A DNA stretch of 64,000 bases from Glandiceps talaboti (lineage: Eukaryota; Hemichordata; Enteropneusta; Spengelidae): the NCBI RefSeq assembly GCF_964340395.1, contig NC_135569.1, forward strand, positions 5,154,040 through 5,218,039, written 5' to 3'. The translations under genes were made by a program, and so were the position numbers. Below the pieces are notes generated by a model. That model made no database searches, had not been told where the DNA came from, and saw nothing but the letters and a program-made list of their open reading frames with translations. Shown in pieces: positions 1 through 21,893 of the stretch. Every line of letters starts with the position of its first letter. Position 1 is the first letter of the stretch.

Positions 1-262
1 ATTATATGACTTTATTGCAATAGTTGTTATTGTTCGACCTTAATTTGCATAAACTAAATTATTGATGGCGTCATTGTTAGGTACATTTTGCAATCATACC
101 TTTAATTTTAAAAATCTGTTATCAGTTTTTGGACAGATAAAGATTTAAGCATTCAGTTTATGAAATGTCCTTCTCTTTACAGTTTTGAAGTAAAGAACCA
201 ACCTCATGATCAACCCAATATATTCTCTTCGTTCATGAACGACTTACAATACTTACTTACAA

Positions 263-632
263 CCAGTTTCATTCTAGGGTTCACTGGCTATGTTTGACAC
301 AACCGGTACCACTCACAAACCAATAACAAACTACACTTTCTACACTTTATAAGTTGGAAGATTACAATTTCTTGCTACATTTTGCCTAAATGAAATAAAC
401 CATCTAAACATACTGCAACTAAACGCAGACATACAGGCACCAATGTTTCGATGACCGCATTTGATGTCTGCATGGGGTACGTTAACTTAGTTATTTCATT
501 TTAACAAAATGTCACAAAAATGAATTCATTCAATCTTGCAATCTTACATTGTAGAATGTGCTGTTTCTTATTGGTTTGAGCAAGGTTGTATCAAACAATG
601 CTAGTAAACACCAACGTGAAACGACTGGTATG
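263..632. repeat. MITE-like palindromic element, family M3
   Basis: About 370 bp bounded by inverted ends: GTTCACTGGC near 279 on the left, and the complement of a related sequence near 600-632 (GTGTTTACTAGC when reversed). It also has the internal inverted motifs CAATCTTGCAA and ATTGGTTTG. It lies in the intron of gene A. Related copies are at 5060-5278, 7697-7860, 29105-29407 and 49408-49708. No coding capacity was seen, which fits a non-autonomous DNA transposon. Confidence 0.6.
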
Positions 633-674
633 TAAGCGTACAAGTATATTTCTTCTGTCTGTTTTTCACTACAG

Positions 675-2077
675 GATCCTAATTCTAACGATGCATGGGA
701 TTTTGTCAGCTTAGCTTGTGTGTATGGATACATTGTTTGTTTTGCCGTTGGTCCAGGTAAGTCACATGCTTTGCTATGTTATGCTCTATGCTATGCTATG
801 CTCTGTGCTATGCTATGCTATGCTATGCTATGCTATGCTATGCTATGATATGATATGATATGATATGATATGATATGATATGATATGATATGATATAAAG
901 ATAAAGGAATAGAGACGGATACAATGGAAGTTGGTTGATTACAAAAATAATGTGTCTGACAATGACATGACAAATAACGCCAGACGGCGATTTGTTTCTT
1001 ATCTACTGAAACAATCTGTCTAGACAAAACATTATTACACCGTATCGTCTGGTACGACAAAAAATGACGTACAATTGTTAATTGTAATCAACTGATACCC
1101 ATGGTGGACATAACATATTACAGCTAACTGTTTCTCTCAAACAATCTCACTAATCAGTGTCTGCATGTCCTTCCAATATGTTACGAACAACGGTGATTGG
1201 TTGGCCTCATTGATATTTTGCAAAGTAGCACTAACCTCAGACCACTATAGAAACAGTGGTCTAAGTATTGACACAAAGTCAAAATACCAGTATCTGTTCC
1301 CGAGAAAAGGATAGTTATTTGGTTCTAGAACAAAAGGAAACATATAATGTTTACAATGGTGAAAAGTAAGAATAATGCAATCGTAGTATAATTATTTATC
1401 TTTAATGCCAATCTGACTGCTGTCTTTATAGTTTACATGTCAACTTTATTGGGAAAGTATTAAAATGATGACGTCTGATTTGAAGATTAAAGTGGCCATA
1501 TATATTGTTTATTTTTAATAGGCAACTCCTTTCTTTTGAACTTTGTTATGAAACATTCGTTGGTGTTTATTATTAAGTATGTGTTGATCTCTAATTTTGT
1601 TTGTATCTTCCCAGGACCAATTCCATTCGTGCTCGTAGCAGAATTGTGGTCCCAGGGTCCAAGACCAGCCGCAATGAGTCTGTCAGTGCAAGTGAATTGG
1701 TGGTGTAACTTCGTGGTTGGCTTGACTTTTCCATTTATACAGGTGACGTAATTTGACAACTCATCGATGTTTTTGTTTCCTTCCATATTTCAATACTGCT
1801 TTTGTTTTAGCGTGAATGACATTCTCTCTCTTTATTTCGTTTTTCTCTCTCTTAGGAAGCCATTGGTGCCTACACGTTCTTAGTGTTCATGGTCTTTCTA
1901 ATTGCATTTGCCATCTTCACCTATTTCATGGTGCCGGAAACCAAGAACAAGACATTCGAAGAAATCATTGCACAGTTCCGTGTTAAGCAGCAAGATACAG
2001 ACATGTCAACCTTTGAAAACAACAATGCAGAGATGGTAGAAATTGAAACTTGGAATAAGAAAAAGGGAAAAAACTAA
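675..2077 (+). CDS. Gene A: GLUT/SLC2A-family transporter, 3' part only
   Basis: Last three coding exons of a facilitative sugar-transporter paralog: 675-756, 1615-1742 and 1856-2077 (stop TAA 2075-2077), 143 residues in all. The first exon is a TM10-like segment ([14 protein letters not shown]). The second carries the hallmark loop VAELWSQGPRP followed by VNWWCNF and FPFIQ, as in GLUT TM10-TM11. The third is TM12 followed by VPETKNKTFEEI and a polar cytoplasmic tail rich in Asn, Glu and Lys. Exon lengths (82, 128) and phases match genes B and D exactly. Upstream exons (TM1-TM9) must lie left of the window, so 1-674 is intron. Trp388 of human GLUT1 is replaced by Phe (GPIPF), and the Asn pair after the SQGPRP loop is kept. 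The family fold is certain; the substrate is unknown. It is head-to-tail with gene B, 1.5 kb away. Confidence 0.9.
775..895. repeat. Pentanucleotide microsatellite (ATGCT)n/(ATGAT)n
   Basis: Tandem pentamers just inside the gene A intron, starting about 20 bp after the splice donor at 757. The array switches from ATGCT to ATGAT units midway. Confidence 0.9.
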
Positions 2078-2544
2078 ATTATTAAATATGTAAAAAAAAA
2101 CAAAAAGAAAACATTGCGACTATAATGTAGATATTGCCATTATGAGTTCATCATATATATTCTGTTAACTGTTAGATAAGATGACGTACTATTAGGGAGA
2201 GCTAATAATTTTTTTAGGGAGGGCTGATAATTATTTAGGGAGAGCTGATCATTTTATTATAATTCTTGTATTTATCCATCTCCTATACCTATAGTTATGA
2301 TTTCATATGTTGTGCTAATGCTTTAAACATTATAGAAACACCTAACTGTATTACACATCAAAATATAATGTGAGATGTTGCTAGCATTAACTGTTGACAT
2401 TTAAATGATTTATCTGTCAATCCTTCAATGTTTAACCCTCAGGATTTTAGTAAGAAAACAGTAATAAATACTTTACAGAAAGGAACGTAAATCTGTATGT
2501 TTTATTTTAAAGTGGGAGTCATACATACGTATAGTGTATATACG

Positions 2545-2588
2545 CACACTCACACACACACATACATACATACATACATACATACATA

Positions 2589-2648
<60 letters not shown>

Positions 2649-2686
2649 CACACATTCATACATACATACATACATACATACATACG
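2545..2686. repeat. Compound microsatellite (CA)n (CATA)n (CGCA)n (CA)n (CATA)n
   Basis: A nested, nearly symmetric order of dinucleotide and tetranucleotide runs. The apparent His-Thr and Cys-Val reading frames here are artefacts of the repeat. Confidence 0.95.
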
Positions 2687-3243
2687 GGTTATACTTCCAT
2701 AGTAGGACTAATTCACGAAATTTATAAAAGTAACGGTACCGACTTTGAGATTACGTAATATGACACATCTAAAATGAATGACAATTACTAATTTATCATA
2801 CGTCCTCAGATTCGATGTTATTTCCACTTGTGCAATCACGTCACTCGATACTGATCTCTCATGGTTGATAAGAGCGCCACCAACAACAAAGCTGTCAATC
2901 AAACGAATTGGCGTGAATTAAAATGCGGATTAAGATGAGAGTGGCTTCTTTAAAAGTAGATCACGTGTATGATCTCGTGCATACCGATCACCAACAAACT
3001 TAAACAGAAGCAAAAATGATCGCAAAGATAATCTGCATAGGGGATAATTACAGCTACCAGTTATGTGTTAATGCTACATGTTACTTCCTTGGGTATTTAT
3101 TTCCACGTAATGAAACCATAGTCAGAAAAATCAAATCGCATGTGTACAACCGAAACGACGAAAATGTACTTAGATGTTATTCCCAGGCATTCTTCTTCAT
3201 TCAGCCAAGGAAAATACGAGTGACCTAAGGGATCTCTGTCGAG

Positions 3244-3308
3244 TATGTGTATGTATGTATGTATGTATGTATGTATGTATGTATGTATGTATGTATGTAT
3301 GTATGTAT
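3244..3308. repeat. (ATGT)n microsatellite
   Basis: About 16 TATG units, 250 bp upstream of the gene B start codon. Confidence 0.95.
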
Positions 3309-3562
3309 TTTTGGCCTACCGGTCGCCCTGAGTATGAAAGAGAGACAACAAAATTCCTAGTATTTGCCCCTCCTTTTACTTCAACCGTCCTCTCGGGTTT
3401 GCGATTACAATCGTTCATTCCACGGTACAGTAAAACAACGGTTAATGATTAACATGAGCTCGTAGCTGCCCACTCGCCGTAATTCTGAAATCTACTAGTA
3501 CAAGCACACATAAAGAGCATCATATTTATTCCATCCGTGTTCCTTCAAATCAAGAGTACATC

Positions 3563-6500
3563 ATGGCTATGAACAACAATTACGAGCAAAAGATGACGAT
3601 GATGGAAATTGGAAGCGACGAAAAGAAGGTAGGTGGACTATACATGTCATTTCCGAAATGTTGTCATTGACCCGATTTTAACGGTACTTTGAGGAGGGAA
3701 CAACCTGGGGAAACAACCATTACAACGATGCATCAAGACTTGGAAATGTCTTGTTCTGTCAACATTATATATTTATCACTTAAAATTCGAATTCTAGAGA
3801 TGTCATGCCAGAAATTATCCGGATACACAATGTCTTCTTATTTGTTTGGGATTTACAAGCAAACTGTCTATGGAAAATGAATAATATTCCCAAAAGCTAT
3901 TTGGAACTGGAAACTATGCTTGATTCCATAATATAATGCATTCTAAAGCAGTCATCATACTGACGAAATCTCTGAGGAAAGTTTTTATTACAAATACGTG
4001 TATTACCTAAACGTCATGAGAACGGTTGTCATCCATAGAAAAAATAAATCCTTTAAGAAAGGGCGTGTAAGTTATATAATTCACAACTATGGAGATGCAT
4101 CGATCAATCTACATTGATCTATGTGCGATAGACACCATTCAGTTCTTCTGCTATCATCTGGCTGACGTCACTTCCTTGCAATTGCAATGGTCAGAAAAAA
4201 AAGCCTGTGCTTACACATAGGGATGGTTATGGTCATACCTAATCACATTTTCGGGTTCGGTTGTTGTCAGAAGAATACTGTGTACAACATGGATGTACCT
4301 TTTTACGGCGATTTTACGACGATACTGTCAGACTGAGGACAGGAGGCCGTGGCATCGCACCCTGTCATCCGATCAGTGTCATATATTATTTTGTTTTCAA
4401 ATCTAGCCACGAAGGGTTTGTACCCCAAAATGGGTTCGATTGGGTCATGTGAAACAGAAAGATATTGACCATTATTCTCTCTGTGACTCCTCAGTAGCAA
4501 TCAATTCCTATATCTTTCACATTGTCGGTGATATTCTTATTCATAAATTAAAACGAAGACACATACATACATACATACATACATACATACATACATACCT
4601 ACCTACCTACCTACCTACCTACCTACCTGTAGACCTACCTACCTACCTACCTACCTACATACCTACCTGTAGACCTACCTACATACATACATACATACAT
4701 ACATACATACATACATACATACATACATACATACGGACAATGACACTTTCACACAGACACAGGGACAGAAATACACATACACAGAGAATCACACAGCTAT
4801 ATTCAATGGCTAATTTTAAAGCTTACGAATGTACTAAATGCCATACGTGGCATAAATCTAATTTCCATTTAATTATCAAGTTTATAAAGTTGACAATAGT
4901 ATTATTGTGTTTACCTTTCATCTAGTATGGCATTAGTCAGTAGCAGGTTGCCACCCATGCTTTCATGTTATCAATCGTATGGTTGCATCATTAACTAGTA
5001 TTGGTAAAATGTATCATTACCTAAATCATTCCCAGTGTACCTGCTCAAGTCATATCAATCAGTTCGTTGCGGGTTACTGTTCAGTGTATTTTCTGGTTAT
5101 ATACATGTAGCCACCACACAAAAAACCAATTAGGACCACCACACAAAAACCAATAGGAAACTTAACTGCACATGCTAAATTTTGAGACAGCAAGATTGAA
5201 CGAATACAGTTTCTTGTTACAGTTTGTTCTAATGAAATTAAACTAATATGCCACCATGCAGCCTTCAACAGGGTGGATGTACCAAGGAGTGTGAGTGAAC
5301 AGTAATATGCAATGTATAGTACTAGTAATTCTTGGTTGACACTGACACTAAGACTTATCGCTGCATTTATAGGTTAAGCATTTTACACATTTCAGTGTAA
5401 AGCATATCTTAACGTAATATATGTTCATCTGTTCGTTAAAACAACGTACGTTATTTGACCAGATGGACCCTACATACGAATTAGTAAACAGTCTAACGAA
5501 GATTTTATCGTAACTATGTATACGTTTTCAAAGTGAACATGATTCACAACTGTTCAGGTGTTCTTGAATGGGTAGTAGTAATTCAATACCTGTCCTCTTA
5601 TCTCTAGTAAGTGCCTATTTTCGTATAGATGAAAATCTCGATGATGACATGCGACACAACACGTGAGTGTATGAGCCTGTTAAGATTAAGAATTCATGAG
5701 TGCTGCTTGAAAGCTAAATTAACTCTAATGGTAGTCAAAAAGGATATATAAGACCACCTATCTAATCTAAGACTTTTTGAATGAAGAATGTCTTATCAGC
5801 TTATGTGACATAATATACTATTTATAAACATTAAAATCTATGGAGCTTCAACTTTTGGACTTTGTTTTTTCCCCTGCTAATTATAACATTACGTCAGAGT
5901 TGTATTCGCTGAACTAAATCTTTGATAAAAATAGACTGAGTCGATTTGTTTCTAGATTCTTAAGACAAATTCATCCCCTTACTGTACAAGGGGAGGGAGG
6001 CGGCAATGACCCGTACAGAAAGGCATACTCACTGTCTGTTATGTCCCGCCCCAATGGGTCGACATTTCATCTGGAAAATCACAAATTATGAGGTCAATAA
6101 CATAGAAACGTCCTCACACTTTAGAAATACCTTCAAAACATCAGAATAAAGGTATTTGACCGGATGGTTGTGGCTGGAAATCAATAACTATGGGCGTCTT
6201 CTTAGTCTGAGTACCCCCCCCCCCCTCACCGAGCTAAACAATATTTTAGTTCATATCTGGAATTTGAAATGAAAATGACATGTACTGTATACAAAATGTA
6301 TCTAAAATAGTAAGCAATTATATTGAGTGTGAAACTAAATACAAATTAACAAGCAATGCAAAGTTGAAGGTTAACTGTGTTTTCAGTAAAGTTTGATTGA
6401 TTTCAAAAAACAGTAGTCGTTTGTGGATGCTTATAGCTCAACAAAGTAGACATCATCAAATGAAATAAATAATTCTAGCTTCCGAGTAACATGGACATAG

Positions 6501-9500
6501 CTTGGATGAGATTACTTCGGTTTTCCCAGGTTCCCAGGTTCTTTTAATATTAATAGTCATTCTCATTTTTAGCATTCGACATTATTTAAGTAGGAAACTA
6601 GCAGTGTTGCAGCTGTAACTATACAGATTATATTTTACCGCTCTTCATATACACTTAGTAGTCTTTGAAATCAATATCCTTATATAGAATATAGATCTTA
6701 AAGTTGACCAACGTTTTTAACATAATTTCGATTATTAGTTGATCACTTTGTTGTGTATACATTATGATGGATGGGGTATTTCATTTCGAAATTCCGAAAA
6801 CACACAAATATTGCTACCGATATCAAAATAAAACAAGTCATTGATTGCGCCACACTACCCATAGTTCTAAGATGTGATGCACCCTGTACTTTGAAGAGAT
6901 AATATATCTATTTTCTTGTCTATTTCAGGGTCGTCTTACTTTAATTTTATTCGTAACGTCACTCGTTGTAGCTATTGCTGGATCAGGTACATATGGATAT
7001 GGTACAGGTGTCATATCAGCTCCCTCAAAGGTGAGTAATCAGCCAGGAAACCTGGTATTAAGATATTAGGCTCAAAATCTTTTACCATACCGCGGGAAAA
7101 TTGATTCTTTTTGAAAGAGAGAGGCGCTACATGTACGCCAAGTTCGGGCCTTTTGACCAAGATATTATTGAACAATGGTAATATCTATCTAATAAGCGAT
7201 TTCGTAGAAAATGGTTTTCGCATAGCTCTTATTCAATATTTAAAGAATTTATTAAAATACCCTGTAGATTTTCCTAGGAGGTCTTTCCTCATATCGTAGA
7301 AAAAATGCCCCACTTACTATCCTAGTTACCTATCATAGTAACGTCATCGATTTATTTATTCAACAGTACATCCAGCACTTTTACAATGACACTTTTGCGA
7401 TTAGAAATGGTGAAGAAATAAGCGACAATGGGTTGCTATGGTTATGGTCAACTACAGTTTCTGTGTACTGTATAGGTGGTGCGTTTGGTGCACTCATAGC
7501 AGCGCCCTGTGGCGACAGATTTGGCAGGTAAGATTTGAACAGCTGGATGGCTGGTTTTATTTGGTACTCGCTTGGCTTGATGTCGGTTGGTCGGTTAAGG
7601 GAGTAAATGTTTAGTTAATGCATAGGTCGTTACCATGGTTACTGAACTTATCATTGGTTTGTAGATGGTAAGTCATTAGGAAGATATAAATATCACTTAC
7701 AACTCATTTCATGTCAGTGTTCACTCTCTGTCTGTGGCATGGTACAACCCTACAGACACTAAAAAGAAACCGCACATTCTACACTTTGAGATATCAAGAT
7801 TGAATGAATACAATTTTTTGCGACATTTTGTTTAAATGAAATGAAGTAAAGTTGTCACAAAAGAAGTACTAACAAAGGGTTGGTATTAAAATACACATAT
7901 TTGTAAATATATGTCAGAACGATAGCATGTTCATTTGATTTTTTTCAGGAAAGGATTTCTCCTCATCAACAGTATATTTTCCATCATCGCATCATTATTC
8001 ATGGGTTTAAGTGAAGTAGCTACCAGTTATGAAATGATTGTAGTAGGAAGAACTATTCTTGGTTTCTACGCAGGTTGGTATCTGCAATTATGTCATCACT
8101 GCATATTTTACCTCACCCAATTAAATTTTAAATAATGTACATTCCTCACATCTAAATTTCTCCTTTGTCACAGATGTACTTCTTTTGAAATCAAAACTAT
8201 TATTACTAAAATTATTTTATTTTTATTTTGTTCATATAGGAGCAGGCATTACTATTGTTCCTGTCTATTTATCAGAAATAGCACCGAAAAATCTTCGTGG
8301 TGCTATCGGAATCATGCATCAGTTGGCTATAACTATTGGTATCCTGCTTGCCCAGGTTTGTCGTCCTTTGAGCACATCACTTACAAGTACAGAGTTTATA
8401 AATAACCATAGACGTTGAGAAAAATCTCTCTCCAACATCTTTGGAATAACAGTTTAAATAACATGTACATACTCTACAAATGATGTGGCTTTAACATCAT
8501 ATGTGCATCGTCAAACAATTCCATAGCCGAAAGAAAACAAGAATCTTTTCATTTTAAAAAGAAAAATCAAAAAATAATCTGTTCATCCGTATATTAACAC
8601 ACATAGCTTAAATGCCCCGAGTGTTATCCTGCTATCTTTTATTCATGTAAAGTTTGGTACTATTAAATAAAAAATATACATAAGATTGCAAAGACGAAGC
8701 ATGTTTATTATATTTTTACCTTCAAACGTCTGGATTTCTGTCTACAGATTTTTGGTATCTTTGTTTTCAATACCGAGGAGACGTGGCCAATACTTCTAGC
8801 ATTTTCTGCTGTCTTTGCCATCTTGCAATTAATTGTACTACCCTTCTGCCCAGAAAGTCCACGCTGGTTGTTGATCACAAAAGGGAACACAGAAAAAGCT
8901 AGAAAAGGTATGTAGTGCCTCTAATATGTCAATTTGATGTGTTTAAGGCCGCATTAGCTGCAAGGCAGTTAACTTTTTCTCAAACTTGTTGTGTATCATT
9001 CGAGTGTAAACGTATTTGTATAGATGTACACACAATAAGGTACTATAAATCATAAATCGAACCAAATAAATTTTTGGGCTAGCACCTTAACGTCCGTGCC
9101 TGTTGTACTAGATGTGGAGTAAAAGATATCCTTAATGAACATGTAAAATGTCTAATTATTGGTATTTTAAAAATATTCAGTGGAAAGTATTGTTGATTGT
9201 CCGGGTGCAAAAAATAATGCTCCAGGTACAGCCAGTACAATTGTAAGAATATTTGTCACCTATTCTTCAATTGATCATCCTTTTACACTTACAAAACATC
9301 AATAAAGTCCAGTTTCTTTTTTTGATCTAAAATTTCCATAACTCAAATTCTAATTCTACAGACGTGCATGGGCATACAAATGTAGGTATTTTTTAAATGG
9401 TATATTTTACTTGGAATGGTAGATATTTTCGCCAATTGACAGGAATGCATTTTTTCTTCAGCGCTCCGACGATATAGAGGGGAACATGATGTTGCTCACG

Positions 9501-9819
9501 AAATTCGCGAGATGAGAATAGAATATGAAGAAGAGTCTAAAGAAGAAAAAGTTGGAATAAAAGGGTTATTCACGAACATAAATTACAGGAAACCCATGAT
9601 GATTAGTATTCTACTACAGGCTGGCCAACAATTTTCAGGAATTAATGCGGTAACATTTGCTGATAGATTAATTTTCAAATGCAATCATACAAGTTTATTT
9701 ATTTTATCCATTTGACTGATTGATTGATCAATTGGTCGGTCGGTTGGTTGGTTGGTTGATTGGATGGATGGATGGATGGATGGTTGGTTGGTTGGTTGGT
9801 TGGTTGGTTGGTTGGTTGG

Positions 9820-9879
<60 letters not shown>

Positions 9880-12660
9880 GCGAGTGAATGAGCGAGGGAA
9901 TGAATTAGTGGGTGAGGGAGGGAGCGAGAGTTTGACTATTCCAACAGCCAATATAGTTTGATTAACGTTTGTATTATTACATGTAACCCTTGAAACTTCA
10001 ATTACAAATATGGCGATTTTCCACGGCAAAACCCGGACCAGGAAAATATTGAGACCTTCAAAATGATAAAAACGCATTTGTGTTTTTTCAACTAAATGCT
10101 ACTCTTAATGATTATTGTTTTTCTCAGATATTCTTTTATGCAACAGAGATATATTTTATGATTTGGCCAAGCAATGTTACAGCCGTGATGTATGCTACTA
10201 TTGGCAGTGGTGTCGTGAATGTAGCTGTTACCCTGGTTGCTGTAAGTTTGAAAAGTAACACATTTCGAAGTATTCATTTCTTAAGTAATGATGTAAAAGT
10301 TATTTCAACAGTAAATATACCATTACTTACTTTTATTGGTTTGAGGCTGGTTGTACTTGAGCCCTATCGTACATGTTTCGTATAATCTCTTTATTTGAAA
10401 AAAAAGTAACGTGACTGAGGTCCATTGCTCTTAATGGCCACCGGGCCAAATCATATTTTGCACAAACATGAAAAATGCAATGTTATAGAATGCAGAAAAA
10501 TTAAAGTATGTTTGAATTTTTAACATCATTTTCCTTTTGTTAGTCTAAACGTTTCGTGTACAAATATTTTAAATCATCATTGATTTTCAATATTCTTTAT
10601 TTTATGTTATACTATAGATTGCTATTGTTGAGAAAATTGGAAGACGCCCGTTGCTGATATATCCATACATTGTAATGTCTTTGTCTACAGTGATGATAAC
10701 GGTGTCATTGAACTTGGCTGTGAGTCAACTCTAATAGATATACACCTCCGGTATACATCACACTTTACGTTTCAACATATGATGAAATACATCAAACAAC
10801 ATTTAACTATACACGACACTATACTATACTACACTTTCAACATTTAGTATTTCTGGTCAAAATGGGTGGTGTGTGCAATGGGATCACATGGATTTTCAAT
10901 CTATTGCAATTAACCTCACTTTTAAAAAAATGGCGGATGTCCTTCATTCTTAAATTGACGAAGCCAATGGTCATGCTGAATTGTGTTTACTTCGATATAA
11001 GGGCTGTTTCGTGTTCCACTGACTATTTGCGATTACAACAATTCTGCCAATGAATTATGCAAATGTAGTGCGTAAAACAACAACGTAGGATACATGAACG
11101 AAAACTTACCCACAGCTAAAAATAAAAAACAAAGTAATGGCGCCACTTTCATCGTTATAGCTATAACCTTTGACCCGTCACTGTGACGTTATTCTCGCCC
11201 GGGCCCTCGCCTTATCTATTAGTGGTCTCTATTAGCTATCAGTCTTGTCTTGTATGATTATTCAGGGTTCTCTCTTTTTCTCACTTTGCTGTGGATGTGT
11301 TACTTATCAAAAAGATTCCGTACAATCAGTAACCATTTCTTAAGGTAGCAGTCGCTAGTCGTGTGAGCCCGACTACCATGTTTTTGACCTCTGACCTTTT
11401 CATCTTCCAGGTACCTAACGTCAAAGACGCCTGGGACTACATTAGCTTGATCTGTGTTTATGGTTATATTGTCTGTTTCGCAGTGGGACCAGGTAATGTA
11501 TAGTAGTTTCTAAAGGATAAATTCTGGTAAAATAAAGTTGCTTCCATATTAAACCCTTCCTATTGTTCTCAGTCATCTATATTCCGTTATTACGGTACCC
11601 CACGTGTACTTTCTTGACTGTGTTACATTAAAGTACAAAACTGTAGCACAAGGTGTGATAATGGGAGACACACTTTATTACTTTTCAAAATAAAAGTCCC
11701 GAATGATATTTGAAAGTACATGTACAATACAAATATGCAATCCATGACAATTTGCGGCCAACCCTTCTGCAACTTTAATACCACATAATACATAAATAAC
11801 ATCACCGAGTTGGAGTTGCTGAAGGTTTTGCTGCAATTTGTTACGTATTGCATATATTGCCTACATGTTATATTCTAGGTGATCATCAAACTATGAAGCA
11901 GCCTTCATAATTTTAATAGATTTAATTACTTCTTCCAGTAGGTTGATAGTGATAACTCTTATTATATTACCTTTATTCACTGTGACCATTTCCCTTGTAG
12001 GGCCACTTGCATTTGTTGTGATTTCGGAGATCTGGTCACAAGGACCCCGTCAAAGTGCCATGAGTGTGGCAGTCCAGACCAATTGGTGGTGTAATTTTAT
12101 TGTTGGTATAACCTTTCCCTATATACAGGTAAATGGATTAATAGCTCCTTTAATACCTCGGCTGCAGTTATTAAAAGTGTATATATAACATATTCAAGTA
12201 AGATATCAGCATGACATGGATACATTATATGCATTCATGATCATACATTTTATATGTCTTGCCTTGCCGGTCACCAAAGCTGTCAGCTTGTGTGCCACTT
12301 AACAGGGCTGTCTGGGTTCGATAATTTACCAGATTGATATAAGAAGGGTGATGCTCAGTTTGACCCTACCAAACGACACAGGTTTCCCTGGTTACTCCGG
12401 TTTCTTCCCGCTTTAACACTATGGCACTTGAATACTAAGATACTGAGAGCAATCATGATATTTCTTTCATCTCTTTTATCAAATTATCTATTCAGTATCA
12501 TTATAATTGTTTTATTTCTTTTCAGGCAAGTATCGGTGCATACACATTCCTTGTGTTTACAGCTCTGTTAACATGTACTAGTATCTTGGTTGTCATTCTG
12601 ATACCAGAAACTAAGAACAGAACGTTTGAAGAAATCGTATCCTCATTCCGTGTAAAATAA
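3563..12660 (+). CDS. Gene B: complete class II-like GLUT (SLC2A-family) hexose transporter
   Basis: Twelve coding exons: 3563-3628, 6929-7030, 7367-7527, 7949-8073, 8240-8355, 8748-8907, 9462-9649, 10128-10241, 10618-10719, 11411-11492, 12001-12128, 12526-12660; 492 aa plus TAA, the usual GLUT length. A twelve-TM facilitative transporter of the plasma membrane is expected. Visible motifs: a GRLTLIL start to TM1 as in GLUT5, an N-glycosylation sequon FYNDT in the first outer loop, GDRFGRKG after TM2, RGAIG before TM5, HQL with Gln179, PESPRW near 225-230, QQFSGIN (299-305), GRR at 352-354, Asn in TM8, GP before TM10, SQGPR, NWWCNF, and PETK at 475-478. These pocket residues match human GLUT1 Gln161, Gln282/283, Asn288, Asn317 and Asn411/415. 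Trp388 is Phe and Glu380 is Ala, as often in class II. The start ATG was chosen because exon 1 ends in phase 0 and continues into TM1; a second Met two codons later is also possible. The substrate is probably a hexose, but this is inferred. Confidence 0.93.
4557..4735. repeat. (ACAT)n/(ACCT)n compound microsatellite
   Basis: Lies in intron 1 of gene B. ACAT units flank two blocks of ACCT units separated by a repeated GTAG spacer. Confidence 0.95.
5060..5278. repeat. M3-family MITE-like copy, partial
   Basis: Shares with other M3 copies the order: ACCAATAGGAAAC-like block, CACATG, ATTGAA.GAATACA, TTTCTTG, TTTGT.TAATGAAAT and CCATGCAG. It lies in gene B intron 1. The left half contains a short internal direct repeat (ACCACCACACAAAAA, twice). 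Confidence 0.6.
7697..7860. repeat. M3-family MITE-like copy, half element
   Basis: Lies in gene B intron 3. It contains TTCATGTCAGTGTTCACTC, a CACATTCTACACTTTGA block and TTTGTTTAAATGAAAT in M3 order. The right inverted half is missing. Confidence 0.6.
9715..9880. repeat. (GATT)n/(GGTT)n/(GGAT)n tetranucleotide array
   Basis: Three related tetramers in successive blocks in intron 7 of gene B, 65 bp after the exon 7 donor. It decays on the right into GAGC/GAAT-like units. Confidence 0.95.
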
Positions 12661-13295
12661 TGGCGTGCATAGCCTCAGAGGAGGCAGAAGACAGTCAAAA
12701 ATATACAAGACTGATTGAGTAAATGACATGTTTATTCAGATATAGTTTACTTTTAACAATAACTTAAAGACCAGTTAAGAACAATCTCTTATATGTCACA
12801 CTTTTCGGAACAACTTGCTCTCACCAAGTTGAAAAAAATGTCACCCGATTCTATCTTAATAAACCTATTTAAGATTCAAAATTTAATGTATTATAGTGTA
12901 TTTTATTTATGTGCTTTTTTGTGGAAGCGGAATACAATGAACTAGTGTGTGCTGCTCTTGTCAAAGTATGCTTCAATAGTATTGCTATTACTTACATCTC
13001 CTTATTTAAAAAACAAACAAAAAACTTTTCACCACTGGAGGGGGTTGGCCCCCTCCCATTCCCTCTCCGCCAGCAGCAATCAAGCCCTGAGGGCAAGTAT
13101 CTCAAAGTATACACTGTAGGATCTTAGGGACTCACCAGCAAATAAAATACTGTGAGTACCTGTTCAGAAAAAAGTACACCCCCAAAATATGTGAACTCAG
13201 ATTATGTCCCTTTAAAGATGACTCACTAGTATTACGTCATAACATGACACTTAGTAATTTGATCAATATTATATCGTACTTAGATACGAATAGAT
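12661..13295. other. Convergent 3' intergenic space between gene B and the sushi gene
   Basis: About 635 bp between two converging stop codons. It contains the gene B poly(A) candidate and, on the minus strand, one AATAAA-like hexamer near 12903. No exon was recognised. The short ORF at 12909-13127 has no recognisable domain and sits in AT-rich spacer. Confidence 0.5.
12858..12863 (+). terminator. Candidate poly(A) signal of gene B
   Basis: AATAAA lies 198 bp after the gene B stop codon, the first canonical hexamer on that strand. It implies a 3' UTR of about 0.2 kb. Position and sequence are its only support. Confidence 0.45.
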
Positions 13296-21111
<7,816 letters not shown>

Positions 21112-21561
21112 CTTGCCCTTTATTCTGAATCGAACTGAAATCCAAGCAAACATATCAAATGTCATTATTTGACATTTTTCCTGCACTTTCTGGTTCTAAT
21201 AAAATTGGAATTGACACGCTTGCTTGTTATGAAGAAAATAACAATAGATGAAGGCTATTGAATACTAATAGGTGCAAGCATTAACCATAAAATTGTCAGA
21301 CAATTCACCAAAGTATTGGTATAAATATCTTGTATTGTATTTGTTTGTCCAACTCACGAAAGTATTGGTATAAATATCTTGTATTGTATTTGATTTTCCA
21401 ATTCACCAAAGTATAGGTATATTGTATTATATATTTTGTCCATTTTCAATATGTAATCGCGATAAGTATAATAATGATCCTACAAACGTTATCGTGTTTT
21501 GGATGGCTGTGTTGACAGTTCAAGATTAATTAAAACTATTTTGACAGTTCAATGAAATCGT

Positions 21562-21854
21562 CACATGTAGACATTGGTGACTCTTTCTTCATTGAAGACA
21601 GTGCACAAAAAGTGGGAATAATACATTAAAGTCATCAACAAGGTGAAACCATCATTATTTTCATAATTAAATTAATGTTGACATGACATATACGTAAATT
21701 GTTACAGCTGAACAATTTTAATTTTGGGTTGACATTCAACAGGATGCCCCCCCCACACACACACACATACATACATACATACATACATACATACATACAT
21801 ACATACATACATACATACTAGTTTATACACACATACATACATACATACATACAC

Positions 21855-21893
<39 letters not shown>

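Larger units (their letters stand above)
2078..3562. other. Intergenic region between genes A and B
   Basis: Holds the 3' flank of A and the 5' flank of B. Three imperfect copies of a roughly 27 bp unit (AGGGAGAGCTGATAAT-like) lie at about 2193-2262. Two microsatellites lie at 2545-2686 and 3244-3308, the second just after half an M4-like inverted-repeat end (about 3188-3240). No convincing coding exon was seen. An ATTAAA at 2081 follows the gene A stop immediately and is too close to be a confident poly(A) signal. Confidence 0.6.

Noticed and set aside
2473-2758. Several ORFs rich in Cys-Val, His-Thr or Arg-Ala
   Set aside because: They are translations of (CATA)n, (CA)n and (CGCA)n microsatellites, open in several frames on both strands.
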